From Liolophura sinensis (taxonomy: Eukaryota > Mollusca > Polyplacophora > Chitonida > Chitonidae): a stretch of 64,000 nucleotides of DNA. The stretch spans positions 994,001 to 1,058,000 of the forward strand of contig NC_088302.1 of NCBI RefSeq assembly GCF_032854445.1. Reading direction: 5' to 3'. The translations under genes were made by a program, and so were the position numbers. Position 1 is the first letter of the stretch; every line of letters begins with the position of its first letter. The notes beneath the pieces were generated by a model that was given only the letters and a program-made list of their open reading frames with translations, was not told the origin of the DNA and did no database searches. Below, piece by piece: positions 13,301 to 22,800 of the stretch.

Positions 13301-16300
13301 TGCATTCAGTGCTAGTTTACAGATCTGCAGTCCTTGACCAGTGCATTCAGTGCTAGTGTACAGATCTGTAGTCCTTGAGCAGTGCATTCAGTGCTAGTTT
13401 ACAGATCTGCAGTCCTTGAGCAGTGCATTCAGTGCTAGTTTTACAGATCTGCAGTCCTTGACCAGTGCATTCACTGCTAGTTTACAGATCTGTAGTCCTT
13501 GAGCAGTGCATTCAGTGCTAGTTTACAGATCTGCAGTCCTTGAGCAGTGCATTCAGTGCTAGTTTACAGATCTGCAGTCCTTGACCAGTGCATTCAGTGC
13601 AAGTTTACAGATCTGTAGTCCTTGAGCAGTGCATTCAGTGCTAGTTTACAGATCTGTAGTCGTTGACCAGTGCATTCACTGCTAGTTTACAGATCTGTAG
13701 TCGTTGGCCAGTGCATTCAGTGCTAGTGTACAGATCTGTAGTCATTGACCAGTACATTCAGTGCTAGTGTACAGATCTGTAGTCATTGACCAGTATATTC
13801 AGTGCTAGTGTACAGATCTGTAGTCGTTGACCAGTGCATTCACTGCTAGTTTACAGATCTGTAGTCGTTGACCATGTGTTCTTCACTGCTAGTTTACAAA
13901 TCTGTAGTCGTTGACCATGTGTTCTTCACTGCTAGTTTACAGATCTGTAGTCGTTGACCAGTACATTTAGTGCTAGTTTACCGATCTGTAGTTCAGTGCT
14001 AGTTTACAGATCTGTAGTTCAGTGCTAGTTTACAGATCTGTAGTCGTTGACCAGTGCATTCAGTGCTAGTTTACAGATCTGTAGTCCTTGGCCAGTGCAT
14101 TCAGTGCGAGTGTACAGATCTGTAGTCATTGACCAGTACATTCAGTGCTAGTGTACAGATCTGTAGTCATTGACCAGTACATTCACTGCTAGTTTACAGA
14201 TCTGTAGTCGTTGGCCATGTGTTCTTCACTGCTAGTTTACAGATCTGTAGTCGTTGACCAGTGCATTCACTGCTAGTTTACAGATCTGTAGTCGTTGACC
14301 AGTACATTCAGTGCTAGTTTTACAGATCTGCAGTCCTTGAGCAGTGCATTCAGTGCTAGTTTACAGATCTGTAGTCCTTGAGCAGTGCATTCAGTCCTAG
14401 TTTTACAGATCTGCAGTCCTTGAGCAATGCATCCAGTGCTAGTTTTACAGATCTGCAGTCCTTGACCAGTGCATTCACTGCTAGTTTACAGATCTGCAGT
14501 CCTTGAGCAATGCATCCAGTGCTAGTTTTACAGATCTGCAGTCCTTGACCAGTGCATTCACTGCTAGTTTACAGATCTGTAGTCCTTGACCAGTGCATTC
14601 AGTGCTAGTTTTACAGATCTGTAGTCGTTGACCAGTACATTCAGTGCTAGTTTTACAGATCTGCAGTCCTTGAGCAGTGCATTCAGTGCTAGTTTACAGA
14701 TCTGTAGTCCTTGAGCAGTGCATTCAGTCCTAGTTTTACAGATCTGCAGTCCTTGAGCAATGCATCCAGTGCTAGTTTTACAGATCTGCAGTCCTTGACC
14801 AGTGCATTCACTGCTAGTTTACAGATCTGCAGTCCTTGAGCAATGCATCCAGTGCTAGTTTTACAGATCTGCAGTCCTTGACCAGTGCATTCACTGCTAG
14901 TTTACAGATCTGTAGTCCTTGACCAGTGCATTCAGTGCTAGTTTTACAGATCTGTAGTCCTTGAGCATTGCATTCAGTGCTAGTTTTACAGATCTGCAGT
15001 CCTTGAGCATTGCATTCACTGCTAGTTTACAGATCTGTAGTCCTTGACCAGTGCATTCACTGTCAGTTTATATTTGTTTATTTATGTGATTGGTGTTTTA
15101 GGCCAATATTTCACTTATACGACGGCAGCCAGAAAGTCCAGCCTGAGCTGGACTTGAATTCACAACGACCGCATTGGTGAGAGGCTCCTGGTTCATTACG
15201 CTGCGCTAGCGCTCTAACCAACTGAGCCAAGGAGGCCCCTCAGCTATTTTATAGCTCTCTAGTCCTTGGCCAGTTTATTCAATCCAGTTTACACGGACTG
15301 AACTGTGACCTTATGCCTGTATGTTAAAGAAGAATCCAACAACATTATTTTCACACTAAATGTTCCTTAAAGACAGTGTTTATGCTATGTCTATAAACTG
15401 CATTTAAAAAAAATATCATGTTGACATTCCATTTTAAAAAAAACATTGGATTTTCGGCCGTCGGTCGTGGGGCCCTGGATGGGCTCAGTTTCGCAGTTAA
15501 CAGACTATAAATTGTTATAGCCAAGCTGAGCGACATAGGCTGCGACACCAGGATACACGCAGTGGCGGGCCAGCTGATTGTGAGTTGCGCTGACAACAAC
15601 AGTTTGTCACACAACGCCGGTGTTGTGTGTCACGCACGCATAGCAGCCTGTTGGCGAGGTGAGAACTGAGCCCTGCGGCCTCATGGCCGTTGTAGGGCAA
15701 AGGCTAGCGGCTCTGTGACAGTTGTGACAGTTCATGTCACAAGCTGCTGCTTGAAAGAAGCAAGTAGCCTAACAACTTCTCCATTCTGCGAGTGAAAATT
15801 CAGACATCTTTGGTTTGACTTTTTGGGGGGTATCATTAGGCTCGTCCTTCAGCCTTTCATTTTAGTATCGCTAGGCATGGCTGAATTAGCCAGTCTCATA
15901 CGACTACGATCAAGTTCCTCGTTATGAAAGGACAACTTTGACAAGATCTGGCCAATATTTTCTAAATCTGTGCCATTTTTAGGCCATATATGTAACTTTA
16001 CAGTATCCTGTGCTGTGTTACTGCAGTCGTAAGCCTTAGGAATGGAATAATGTCAAAATTATCTGTAAAAGTGTAGCGATGTTTCCTGCTGTTTGTGTTG
16101 TACACATAGAGAAGCCTCACATGTCTGCAGTACATGTAAGTGTACCACTGTGACGTCACAAGGTCAGTGGTGGCTCCATCAAAGTGGAGTGGATTTTCCG
16201 ATGTTTGATGACCAAATTGTCCCTTTTTTTCGGTTTTCATTGTTTTAAACAATGGGAATAGATTCAGGGACATCCAACTACCCACCAGCGCCGGGGATCT

Positions 16301-19300
16301 ACTTTAAGTAGTGATACACCAGGCGATATGAGAGGGATTCTCAACGAAGTAAATGCTATATTTGACCTGTAAATTGCACTCTCGGAATCAGGATGACATC
16401 AACTTAAAATGATACTTTGTGGCGAACACTTAATTTCTTTCTGACAGAAATTAATCAAAAATTGCCGAAGACTTGTTTCTTGGCCCTAAAAGTTAAATAT
16501 GAGGCCAAATATACAAATGTAGTATGTTGCTACATTTGTGTCCTACTAATGTATACATGCTGTTTGGTAAGGTTCCTTTTGTAGATCAGTGTACATCTGT
16601 GTGTTTGGTGTTTAATGATACACCAAAAGTAGTTCTCAGTAGAACTACTTTTGTAAAATATTGGTCTGATTTTGATATTTCAAAGTGAATACATTATTAA
16701 GATTGTCTCTGTCCTGACAGAATGTTATGTTTCTGAAAGTCAGTGTTTGCATTTTGCCATTTTCAAGAAATACAACTAAAAGGCTAAAATAAGTCTGTAT
16801 TAACTGTGCACATATGAAGAAGGAAGTTAATTTGGTTTCTGGTACATTGGAGCTTGTCACAAACTAACGTTTTGAAAGTCGAATGAAACTGTATCTTACA
16901 AATATTTGACACTAAATAAAAATAAGAGAATTGAGAGAATACACGTGTACCAACAGATGTATACATGTATATCTGAGCCATGGATGCACGTGTTCGTGTG
17001 CCAACACATGTATATATCTGAGCCATGGATGGACGTATACCAACACATGTATATATCTGAGCCATGGATGTACATGTACCAACACAAGTATATATCTTAG
17101 CCATGGCTGTACGTGTACCAACACGTGTATATATCTGAGCCATGGCTGTACGTGTACCAACACATGTACATATCTGAGCCATGGATGTACGTGTTCGTGT
17201 GCCACCACTTATATAACTGAGCCATGGATGTACGTGTTCGTGTGCCAACGCATGTATATATCTGAGCCATGGCTGTACGTGTACCAACACGTGTACATAT
17301 CTGAGCAATGGATGTACCTGTACCAACACGTGTACATATCTGAGCCATGGATGTACCTGTACCAACATGTGTACGTATCTGAGCCATGGATGTACGTGTT
17401 CGTGTGCCACCACTTATATAACTGAGCCATGGATGTACGTGTTCGTGTGCCACCACTTATATAATTGAGCAATGGATGTATGTGTTCGTGTGCCATCACT
17501 TATATAACTGAGCCATGGATGTACGTGTTCGTGTGCCAATGCATGTATATATCTGAGCCATGGCTGTACGTGTGCCAACACATGTATATATCTGAGCCAT
17601 GGCTGTACGTGTACCAACACGTGTATATATCTGAGCCATGGATGTACCTGTACCAACACGTGTACATATCTGAGCAATGGATGTACCTGTACCAACACGT
17701 GTACATATCTGAGCCATGGATGTACCTGTACCAACATGTGTACATATCTGAGCCATGGATGTACCTGTACCAGCTGCGTGCTGTAGTCTTATCTTTTACA
17801 GAGTACATCAGAAGACAGTTTTACATGTAGCTTACTGCCAATTCTCACCTTTCCCAAGTACATCATCTGGCTTTGCCATGCTGAAAATGGTTTACTTGTA
17901 GCTTACTGCCAATTCTCACCTTTCTTTATGCTTTTTTTCTGAACAGAGATGTTTAGTGTTCATAAGACAAATTTCACACCAGCAGTAAATCTTGTTTGTT
18001 TTCTCTCCATGTAGGAACTGCGAGCTCAGCATGCGGCAATGCGATTGGCAGGTAAAATCCATGTGAAGATGGGAGTGTATAACCCTGAGGGGAAGATGGC
18101 GATGGCGTATCCTTATAGAATCATCAAATACGTAATAGATTGGCAGGTAAAATCCATGTGAGGATGGGAGTGTATAACCCTGAGGGGAATATGGCGATGG
18201 CGTATCCTTATAGAAACATCTCATTACATGATAGATTGGCAGGTAAAATCCATGTGAAGATGGGAGTGTATAACCCTGAGGGGAAGATGGCAATGGCGTA
18301 TCGTTATAGAATCATATCATTACATGATAGATTGGCAGGTAAAATCCATGTGAAGATGGGAGTGTATAACCCTGAGGGGAAGATGGCAATGGCGTATCGT
18401 TATAGAATCATCTCATTACATGATAGATTGGCAGATAAAATCCATGTGAAGATGGGAGTGTATAACCCTGAGGGGAAGAAGGCGATGGCGTATCCTTATA
18501 GAATCATCTCATTACATGATAGATTGGCAGGTAAAATCCATGTGAAGATGGGAGTGTATAACCCTGAGGGGAAGATGGCGATGGCATATCCTTACAGAAT
18601 CATCTCATTACATGATAGATTGGCAGGTAAAATCCATGTGAAGATGGGAGTGTATAACCCTGAGGGGAAGATGGCAATGGCGTTTCGTTTCTGAATCATC
18701 TCATTACATGATAGATTGGCAGGTAAAATCCATGTTAAGATGGGAGTGTATAACCCTGAGGGGAAGATGGCAATGGCGTATCGTTATAGAATCATTTCAT
18801 TACATGATAGATTGGCAGGTAAAATCCATATGATTTTTTTTTTTTTTTTTTTTTTTTGATTGGTGTTTTACGCCGTACTCAAGAATATTTCACTTATACG
18901 ACGGCGGCCAGCATTATGGTGGGTGGAAACCGGGCACAGCCCGGGGGAAACCCACGACCATCCGCAGGTTGCTGACAGACCTTCCCACTTACGGCCGGAG
19001 AGGAAGTCAGCATGAGCTGGACTTGAACTCACATCGACCGCATTGGTGAGAGGCTCCTGGGTCATTACGCTGCGCTAGCGCGCTAACCGACTGAGCCATG
19101 GAGGCCCCAAAATCCATATGAAGATGGGAGTGTATAACCCTGAGGGGAAGATGGTGATGGCGTATCGTTATAGAATCATTTTATTACATGATAGATTGGC
19201 AGGTAAAATCCATGTGAAGATGGAAGTGTATACCCCTGAGGGGAAGATAGCGATGGCGTATCGTTATAGAATCATCAAATACGGGATAGATTGGCAGGTA

Positions 19301-21992
19301 AAATCCATGTGAAGATGGGAGTGTATAACCCTGAGGGGAAGATGGCGATGGTGTATCCTTATAGAATCATCTCATTACATAACAGATTGTAAGGTAAAAT
19401 CCATGTGAAGATGGGAGTGTATAACCCTGAGGGGAAGATGGCGATGGCGTATCCTTACAGAATCATCTCATTACATGATAGATTGGCAGGTAAAATCCAT
19501 GTGAAGATGGGAGTGTATAACCCTGAGGGGAAGATGGCAATGGCGTATCGTTATAGAATCATCTCATTACATGATAGATTGGCAGGTAAAATCCATGTGA
19601 AGATGGGAGTGTATAACACTGAGGGGAAGATGGCGATGGCGTATCCTTACAGAATCATATCATTACATGATAGATTGGCAGGTAAAATCCATGTGAAGAT
19701 GGGAGTGTATAACCCTGAGGGGAAGATGGCGATGGCGTATCCTTACAGAATCATTTCATTACATGATAGATTGGCAGGTAAAATCCATGTGAAGATGGGA
19801 GTGTATAACCCTGAGGGGAAGATGGCGATGGCGTATCCTTACAGAATCATCTCATTACATGATAGATTGGCAGGTAAAATCCATATGAAGATGGGAGTGT
19901 ATAACCCTGAGGGGAAGATGGCGATGGTGTATCCTTACAGAATCATCTCATGACATGATAGATTGGCAGGTAAAATCCATGTTAAGATGGGAGTGTATAA
20001 CCCTGAGGGGAAGATGGCGATGGCGTATCGTTATAGAATCATTTCATTACATGATAGATTGGCAGATAAAATCCATGTAAAGATGGGAGTGTATAACCCT
20101 GAGGGGAAGATGGCAATGGCGTTTCGTTATAGAATCATTTCATTACATGATAGATTGGCAGGTAAAATCCATATGAAGATGGGAGTGTATAACCCTGAGG
20201 GGAAGATGGCAATGGCGTATCCTTATAGAATCATCTCATTACATGATAGATTGGCAGGTAAAATCCATGTGAGGATGGGAGTGTATAACCCTGAGGGGAA
20301 GATGGCAATGGAGTATCGTTATAGAATCATTTCATTACATGATAGATTGGCAGGTAAAATCCATGTGAAGATGGGAGTGTATAACCCTGAGGGGAAGATG
20401 GCAATGGCATATCCTTACAGAATCATCTCATTACATGATAGATTGGCAGGTAAAATCCATGTGAAGATGGGAGTGTATAACACTGAGGGGAAGATGACGA
20501 TGACGTATCGTTATAGAATCATCTCATTACATGATAGATTGGCAGGTAAAATCCATGTGAAGATGGGAGTGTATAACCCTGAGGGGAAGATGGCAATGGC
20601 GTATCGTTATAGAATCATCTCATTACATGATAGATTGGCAGGTAAAATCCATATGAAGATGGGAGTGTATAACACTGAGGGGAAAATAGCGATGGCATAT
20701 CCTTATAGAATCATCTCATTATATGATAGATTGGCAGGTAAAATCCATGTGAGGATGGGAGTGTATAACCCTGAGGGGAATATGGCAAAGGCGTATCCTT
20801 ATAGAATCATCTCATTACATGATAGATTGGCAGGTAAAATCCATGTGAAGATGGAAGTGTATAACCCTGAGGGGAAGATGGCAATGGCGTATCGTTATAG
20901 AATCATTTCATTACATGATAGATTGGCAGATAAAATCCAGGTACAACTGGCCCTGATAGTACAGTCGGTAGAGTGTGCGCTTCTGGAGCAGTAGACCCAG
21001 TGTCAATCCTGGGTCGAGTCACACCAAGGATCTTAAAAAGGAAGTTGTACCTCTATTGCAAGGGGATAGTGCAATTACTGGTTGACCCGTATCACTATCA
21101 TTGCTCAGGCGGGGCAGCTTACTTGCCTTCGGTAAGACGTCTCAAGTGAAGCAGCACTAAATAAAAGAGTGATGGAAATCCATCCTGCAGCAAGGAGGCA
21201 CATTACATGCATTCTAAGGAATCCTTTGTCATTATGTGACTTAAGAATTGTTAAGTAGGATGTTAAATCCCAAGCACTCGTTCACTCACTCCTTCATAGT
21301 ACAATGAACTCACGCATTCACTGTGGAAATAGTGTCTAGGAATAGTTTGAATCTTTGTGGTTCTTAATTAACATGTTATGCATAGCTGAACTACAAGGCT
21401 GAACTTTTGTTATATTTGTATTTAATTGATTGCTGCATAGCTACGTGCTCAAGAATTTCTCAGAAAGTTACGTTTGTGGTGCATTGATTTTCCCCATACC
21501 ACAGTGTCTAGCACAAAAAATAAGATATTTCAATATGACTGGATCAGGCTACCATTTTTGGATGACCTATACCTTGCTTTAGTGCATGTTAAGAGCTTTA
21601 TAAGTCACATGCTTGTCACATACCAGGAAAAGAAAAGGGTAAAACAAAAGTGAAAAAAAAAAAAGCAGCCGTACAAGTGTGTTAACAGCTGTCAATCACA
21701 GCTATAGACAGTTAAATTTGTTGAGATGCTCAGTTTTGTACACTGGGACCGATTCTCCGCCTTACCATACCAGGTTCTTTGTCACCGTTGAGGCTGACCT
21801 GAATCTAGGACTCACCATCTCCTGAATGAATAGATTGTGCCACAAAACAAACACATCAGTGAGGTTCCTTAACTCTCTGACAGATATCGCTCCCAGAATG
21901 ATGATGATAAGGATGACCACCTAGACAGCGATGATAATCCAGAGGAGGATTATCCAGAGGAGGATTATCCAGAGGAGGATTATCCAGAGTAG
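4191..21992 (+). CDS. POLR2M: RNA polymerase II subunit POLR2M/GRINL1A (Gdown1), complete five-exon gene
   Basis: Joining 4191-4300, 4715-5242, 12177-12438, 18015-18106 and 21884-21992 gives an uninterrupted 366-codon frame; the human protein is about 368 residues. Every junction is GT/AG and the phases agree (2, 2, 0, 2). Visible family marks, in order: an N-terminal helix ending in LLRRQEAIL, the LPDGGRK motif (residues 43-49; LPDKGKK in human), a low-complexity middle, a basic/glutamine-rich helix (SLDESFQLQKVQAMKQE), the motif KMGVYNPEG (about 318-326; KMRSYNPEG in human) and an acidic tail from YRSQNDDD (332-366). Gdown1 is a nuclear protein that binds RNA polymerase II to form Pol II(G), competes with TFIIF, makes transcription depend on Mediator and stabilises paused polymerase. 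The start is the first ATG of the conserved N terminus. Introns 2, 3 and 4 are loaded with minisatellites, and the fourth exon has seeded one of them. Orthology rests on motif and gene-structure recall, not a search. Confidence 0.92.
4560..4591 (+). mobile_element. Extremely 5'-truncated SINE family 1 insertion
   Basis: Only the last ~32 bp of SINE family 1 (gcgtaaaacaccaatc plus an aaat tail) are present, bracketed by perfect 14-bp duplications aaatcacagagctg at 4546-4559 and 4592-4605. It lies in intron 1 of POLR2M. Confidence 0.8.
4715..5242 (+). CDS. POLR2M: POLR2M coding exon 2
   Basis: The largest exon (528 bp). It opens with TFLRSLPDGGRK, the most conserved N-terminal block of the family, then a helix (AFADTLQRIITERKEQE) and a poorly conserved Ser/Thr/Lys-rich middle. 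The acceptor is preceded by a T-rich tract (tttttttag). The donor is AG|GTGAGA at 5243, leaving two bases that combine with C12177 to make Ser. Confidence 0.9.
5471..6295. repeat. 54-bp minisatellite, about 15 units (POLR2M intron 2)
   Basis: The unit contains gatacaaggtggacaggctc and ccgagtgctgtagcatcgg. Because 54 is divisible by three and the unit lacks stops in some frames, two long minus-strand frames cross it (18-residue repeats around STLYQATDS). I treat these as artefacts. Confidence 0.95.
6830..7987. repeat. 64-bp minisatellite, about 18 units (POLR2M intron 2)
   Basis: The unit contains aacatgtgagatttgtaatg and gatcactacaactgctaaaa. A variant with gactgggacaactagtcc recurs near 7052, 7436 and 7692, six and four units apart, which suggests amplification in blocks. 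Confidence 0.95.
8126..9728. repeat. 50-bp minisatellite, about 32 units (POLR2M intron 2)
   Basis: The unit is tggtaaaaac aacaaggcgg followed by tagtacagta tgaagtttca and tgtacagaag. Units are nearly identical and differ mainly by C/T in aaggYgg and T/A in tgWacag. Confidence 0.96.
9729..10791. other. Non-repetitive part of POLR2M intron 2
   Basis: No gene or repeat recognised. Short frames such as 10298-10516 have no recognisable content. Confidence 0.5.
10792..11927 (-). CDS. Possible antisense gene or gene fragment nested in POLR2M intron 2
   Basis: Three successive minus-strand blocks look coding. Block a, 11769-11927, starts with ATG and reads NPLWATPFYLRTSPEVFCV then GTFPVELFFPE, ending at a GAA|GTAAGT donor. 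Block b starts at about 11653 after a ggcagag acceptor and joins in phase 0 to RQHTSSINYRVLEKEDG and ASFAVFRLYVYGEETYAAKM. Block c, 10792-10986, follows a cattt catcccag acceptor, reads FTLRTYTFVDSHGPAIIRG then SIFVWTDLPLEAKIFHPHL and ends in TAG. I could not find the donor that joins b to c, and I do not recognise the protein. It may be a real nested gene, a fragment of a larger gene or a decayed mobile-element frame. Confidence 0.3.
12177..12438 (+). CDS. POLR2M: POLR2M coding exon 3
   Basis: Codes for KIRTLEELPKEYRGTGVAK and, towards its end, the helix SLDESFQLQKVQAMKQE, which corresponds to LSIEESLALQKQQKQN in the human protein. The acceptor is atgcag|C and the donor is GAG|GTACGT at 12439, a strong consensus that ends in phase 0. 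Intron 2 before it is 6.9 kb and intron 3 after it is 5.6 kb. Confidence 0.9.
12520..15065. repeat. 41-bp minisatellite, about 60 units (POLR2M intron 3)
   Basis: The unit contains gctagtttacagatctgtag and a tccttgaccagtgcattcac-type remainder. Nearly every unit carries agatct (BglII), and one subset changes gatctgtag to gatctgcag (PstI). Multi-unit blocks recur, for example around 14300-14600 and 14640-14900. The array starts about 80 bp after the exon 3 donor. Confidence 0.95.
15070..15237 (-). mobile_element. SINE family 1, internally deleted
   Basis: On the minus strand the tRNA-like head (ggcctccttggctcagttgg, agcgc) and the 3' part (gaaatattgg, aaacaccaatcac, ataaataaac) are present, but most of the body between the gctggact and cgtcgtataag regions is missing. 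It abuts the end of the 41-bp array. Confidence 0.75.
15238..16939. other. Non-repetitive part of POLR2M intron 3
   Basis: No supported gene. A 95-codon minus-strand frame at 15998-16285 is not recognisable. Confidence 0.5.
16940..17775. repeat. 37/43-bp minisatellite, about 22 units (POLR2M intron 3)
   Basis: The unit contains tatatctgagccatggatgt and acgtgtaccaacacatg. Some units carry a 6-bp longer form (acgtgttcgtgtgcc). Many short overlapping frames on both strands are products of this array. Confidence 0.93.
18015..18106 (+). CDS. POLR2M: POLR2M coding exon 4 (first unit of the 96-bp array)
   Basis: Encodes ELRAQHAAMRLAGKIHVKMG followed by VYNPEGKMAM, the family's C-terminal NPEG motif. 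The acceptor is atgtag|G. The donor is inferred as GATGGC|GTATCC at 18107, because only this cut gives phase 2 and joins in frame to the acidic tail at 21884; as a splice site it is not strong. From about 18042 the exon is also unit 1 of a tandem array in which both the coding motif and this donor are repeated. If the intron is retained, translation stops at the TGA at 18159-18161 and the acidic tail is lost. Confidence 0.82.
18042..20945 (+). repeat. 96-bp array derived from POLR2M exon 4 and its donor, about 27 units
   Basis: Each unit repeats the exon 4 coding end (GKIHVKMG, VYNPEGKMAM), the inferred donor ggc|gtatc and ~45 bp of flanking intron (atcatctcattacatgatag, attggcag). Units are 96 bp (32 codons), so long frames run through, the longest at 19963-20994. 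Unit 1 and the unit ending near 19292 are 95 bp and carry caaatacg instead of tcattacatg, which shifts frame. A SINE splits the array at 18834-19108. Neither the unspliced frame nor later units are needed for a normal POLR2M product, and units beyond the first lack an obvious polypyrimidine-tract acceptor. Confidence 0.93.
18834..19108 (-). mobile_element. Full-length SINE family 1 inside the exon-4 array
   Basis: Minus-strand copy with a long A tail (poly-T at about 18834-18857), complete body and tRNA-like head ending ggggcctccatggctcagtc. It is flanked by 13-bp duplications aaaatccatatga at 18821-18833 and 19109-19121, which are array sequence. Confidence 0.9.
20941..21294 (+). mobile_element. 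SINE family 2 at the end of the exon-4 array
   Basis: tRNA-like head (ggccctgatagtacagtcgg, tagag), body with caaggaggcacattacatgc, and tail aagaattgttaagtagg then cccaagcactcgttcactca. It begins within a partial array unit and the array does not resume after it. Confidence 0.8.
21295..21883. other. Remainder of POLR2M intron 4
   Basis: Unique sequence between the SINE and exon 5. Nothing else recognised. Confidence 0.5.
21884..21992 (+). CDS. POLR2M: POLR2M coding exon 5 and stop
   Basis: Acceptor ctctgacag|A. Encodes YRSQNDDDKDDHLDSDDNPE followed by tandem EDYPE repeats and TAG at 21990-21992. It matches the position and character of the human acidic end (YREVRDEDDDWSSDEF) but is longer through a triplicated 15-bp coding repeat (about 21945-21989). 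No convincing polyadenylation signal was seen just downstream. Confidence 0.88.
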
Positions 21993-22800
21993 TTTATCCT
22001 GAGCTTCTTCTCCCTTCATCCTCGCTCTTCCTCTGCTTCATCCTCATTCTTTCCTTACTTCATTATCTTATCCTTAATTCATCATCTTATTCTTACTTCA
22101 TTTATTTATTTATTTATTGGATTGGTGTTTTACGCCGTACTCAAGAATATTTCACTTATACGACGGCGGCCAGCATTAGGTGGGATTAAACTTCTTACTT
22201 CATCCTTATCTTATCGTTACATGTACTTCATCCTCACGCTGTCCTTGTCCTTTCCTTATGTTCTTCCTCACCTTGTACTTCCTTCAGTGTGAGCTCATCC
22301 TTACTTCATCCTAAACTTGTACTTATTTCATTTTCAGTTTATCGTTTACTCATCATTAGCATGTACTTACAATGTCTTCACCTTTCTCTTTTCATCTTCA
22401 TCTTCCATTATATTCAAGGAAAATGGAGATGATTTCCATTTGTGCAACACAGCAGTTTTGAAAACAGTTTGAATGTGGACTTTCTGACACCAGATTTTAT
22501 AATATTAAATGTGTTTCCAGACAAACAAAACCAGTCGTTAGTTATTCCTTATTTTTTGTGTCACTACCTGGAGGAAATTGGAGCCCCTGATATGGGGTTG
22601 GCAATCAGTCAAAACTGGAGCATTGCTTTATGTACATGAGCTACATGTAGCCAGGGCTCATGTTATCAAGAGGTTGTTTTACCTTTCCAGTGGTGCTGTT
22701 AAAGCAGCTTACTTTGTTCATAACTACACTTCGGAACCTGACAACAATTTTCTTCCCAATGATATAAACGGAAAACACATATGTTTTCATCATGTTAATC
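21993..22800. other. POLR2M 3' flank with a SINE family 1 fragment
   Basis: The TC-rich stretch after the stop has ttcatcctta-like short repeats. A minus-strand SINE fragment (tttatttatt, gattggtgttttacgccgta, cgacggcggccagcatta) lies at about 22095-22185. The 3' untranslated region presumably lies here, but its end was not identified. Confidence 0.6.

Noticed and set aside
15998-16285. 95-codon minus-strand frame in POLR2M intron 3
   Set aside because: No recognisable motif and no clear splice borders; not distinguishable from chance.
16784-17830. Overlapping frames rich in HVHPWLRYI or CTNTCIYLSHG
   Set aside because: Open simultaneously in several frames on both strands of the 37/43-bp array.
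19963-20994. 343-codon frame as an independent repeat protein
   Set aside because: It is read-through of exon-4-derived units without its own promoter, start context or acceptor; treated as part of the POLR2M array.
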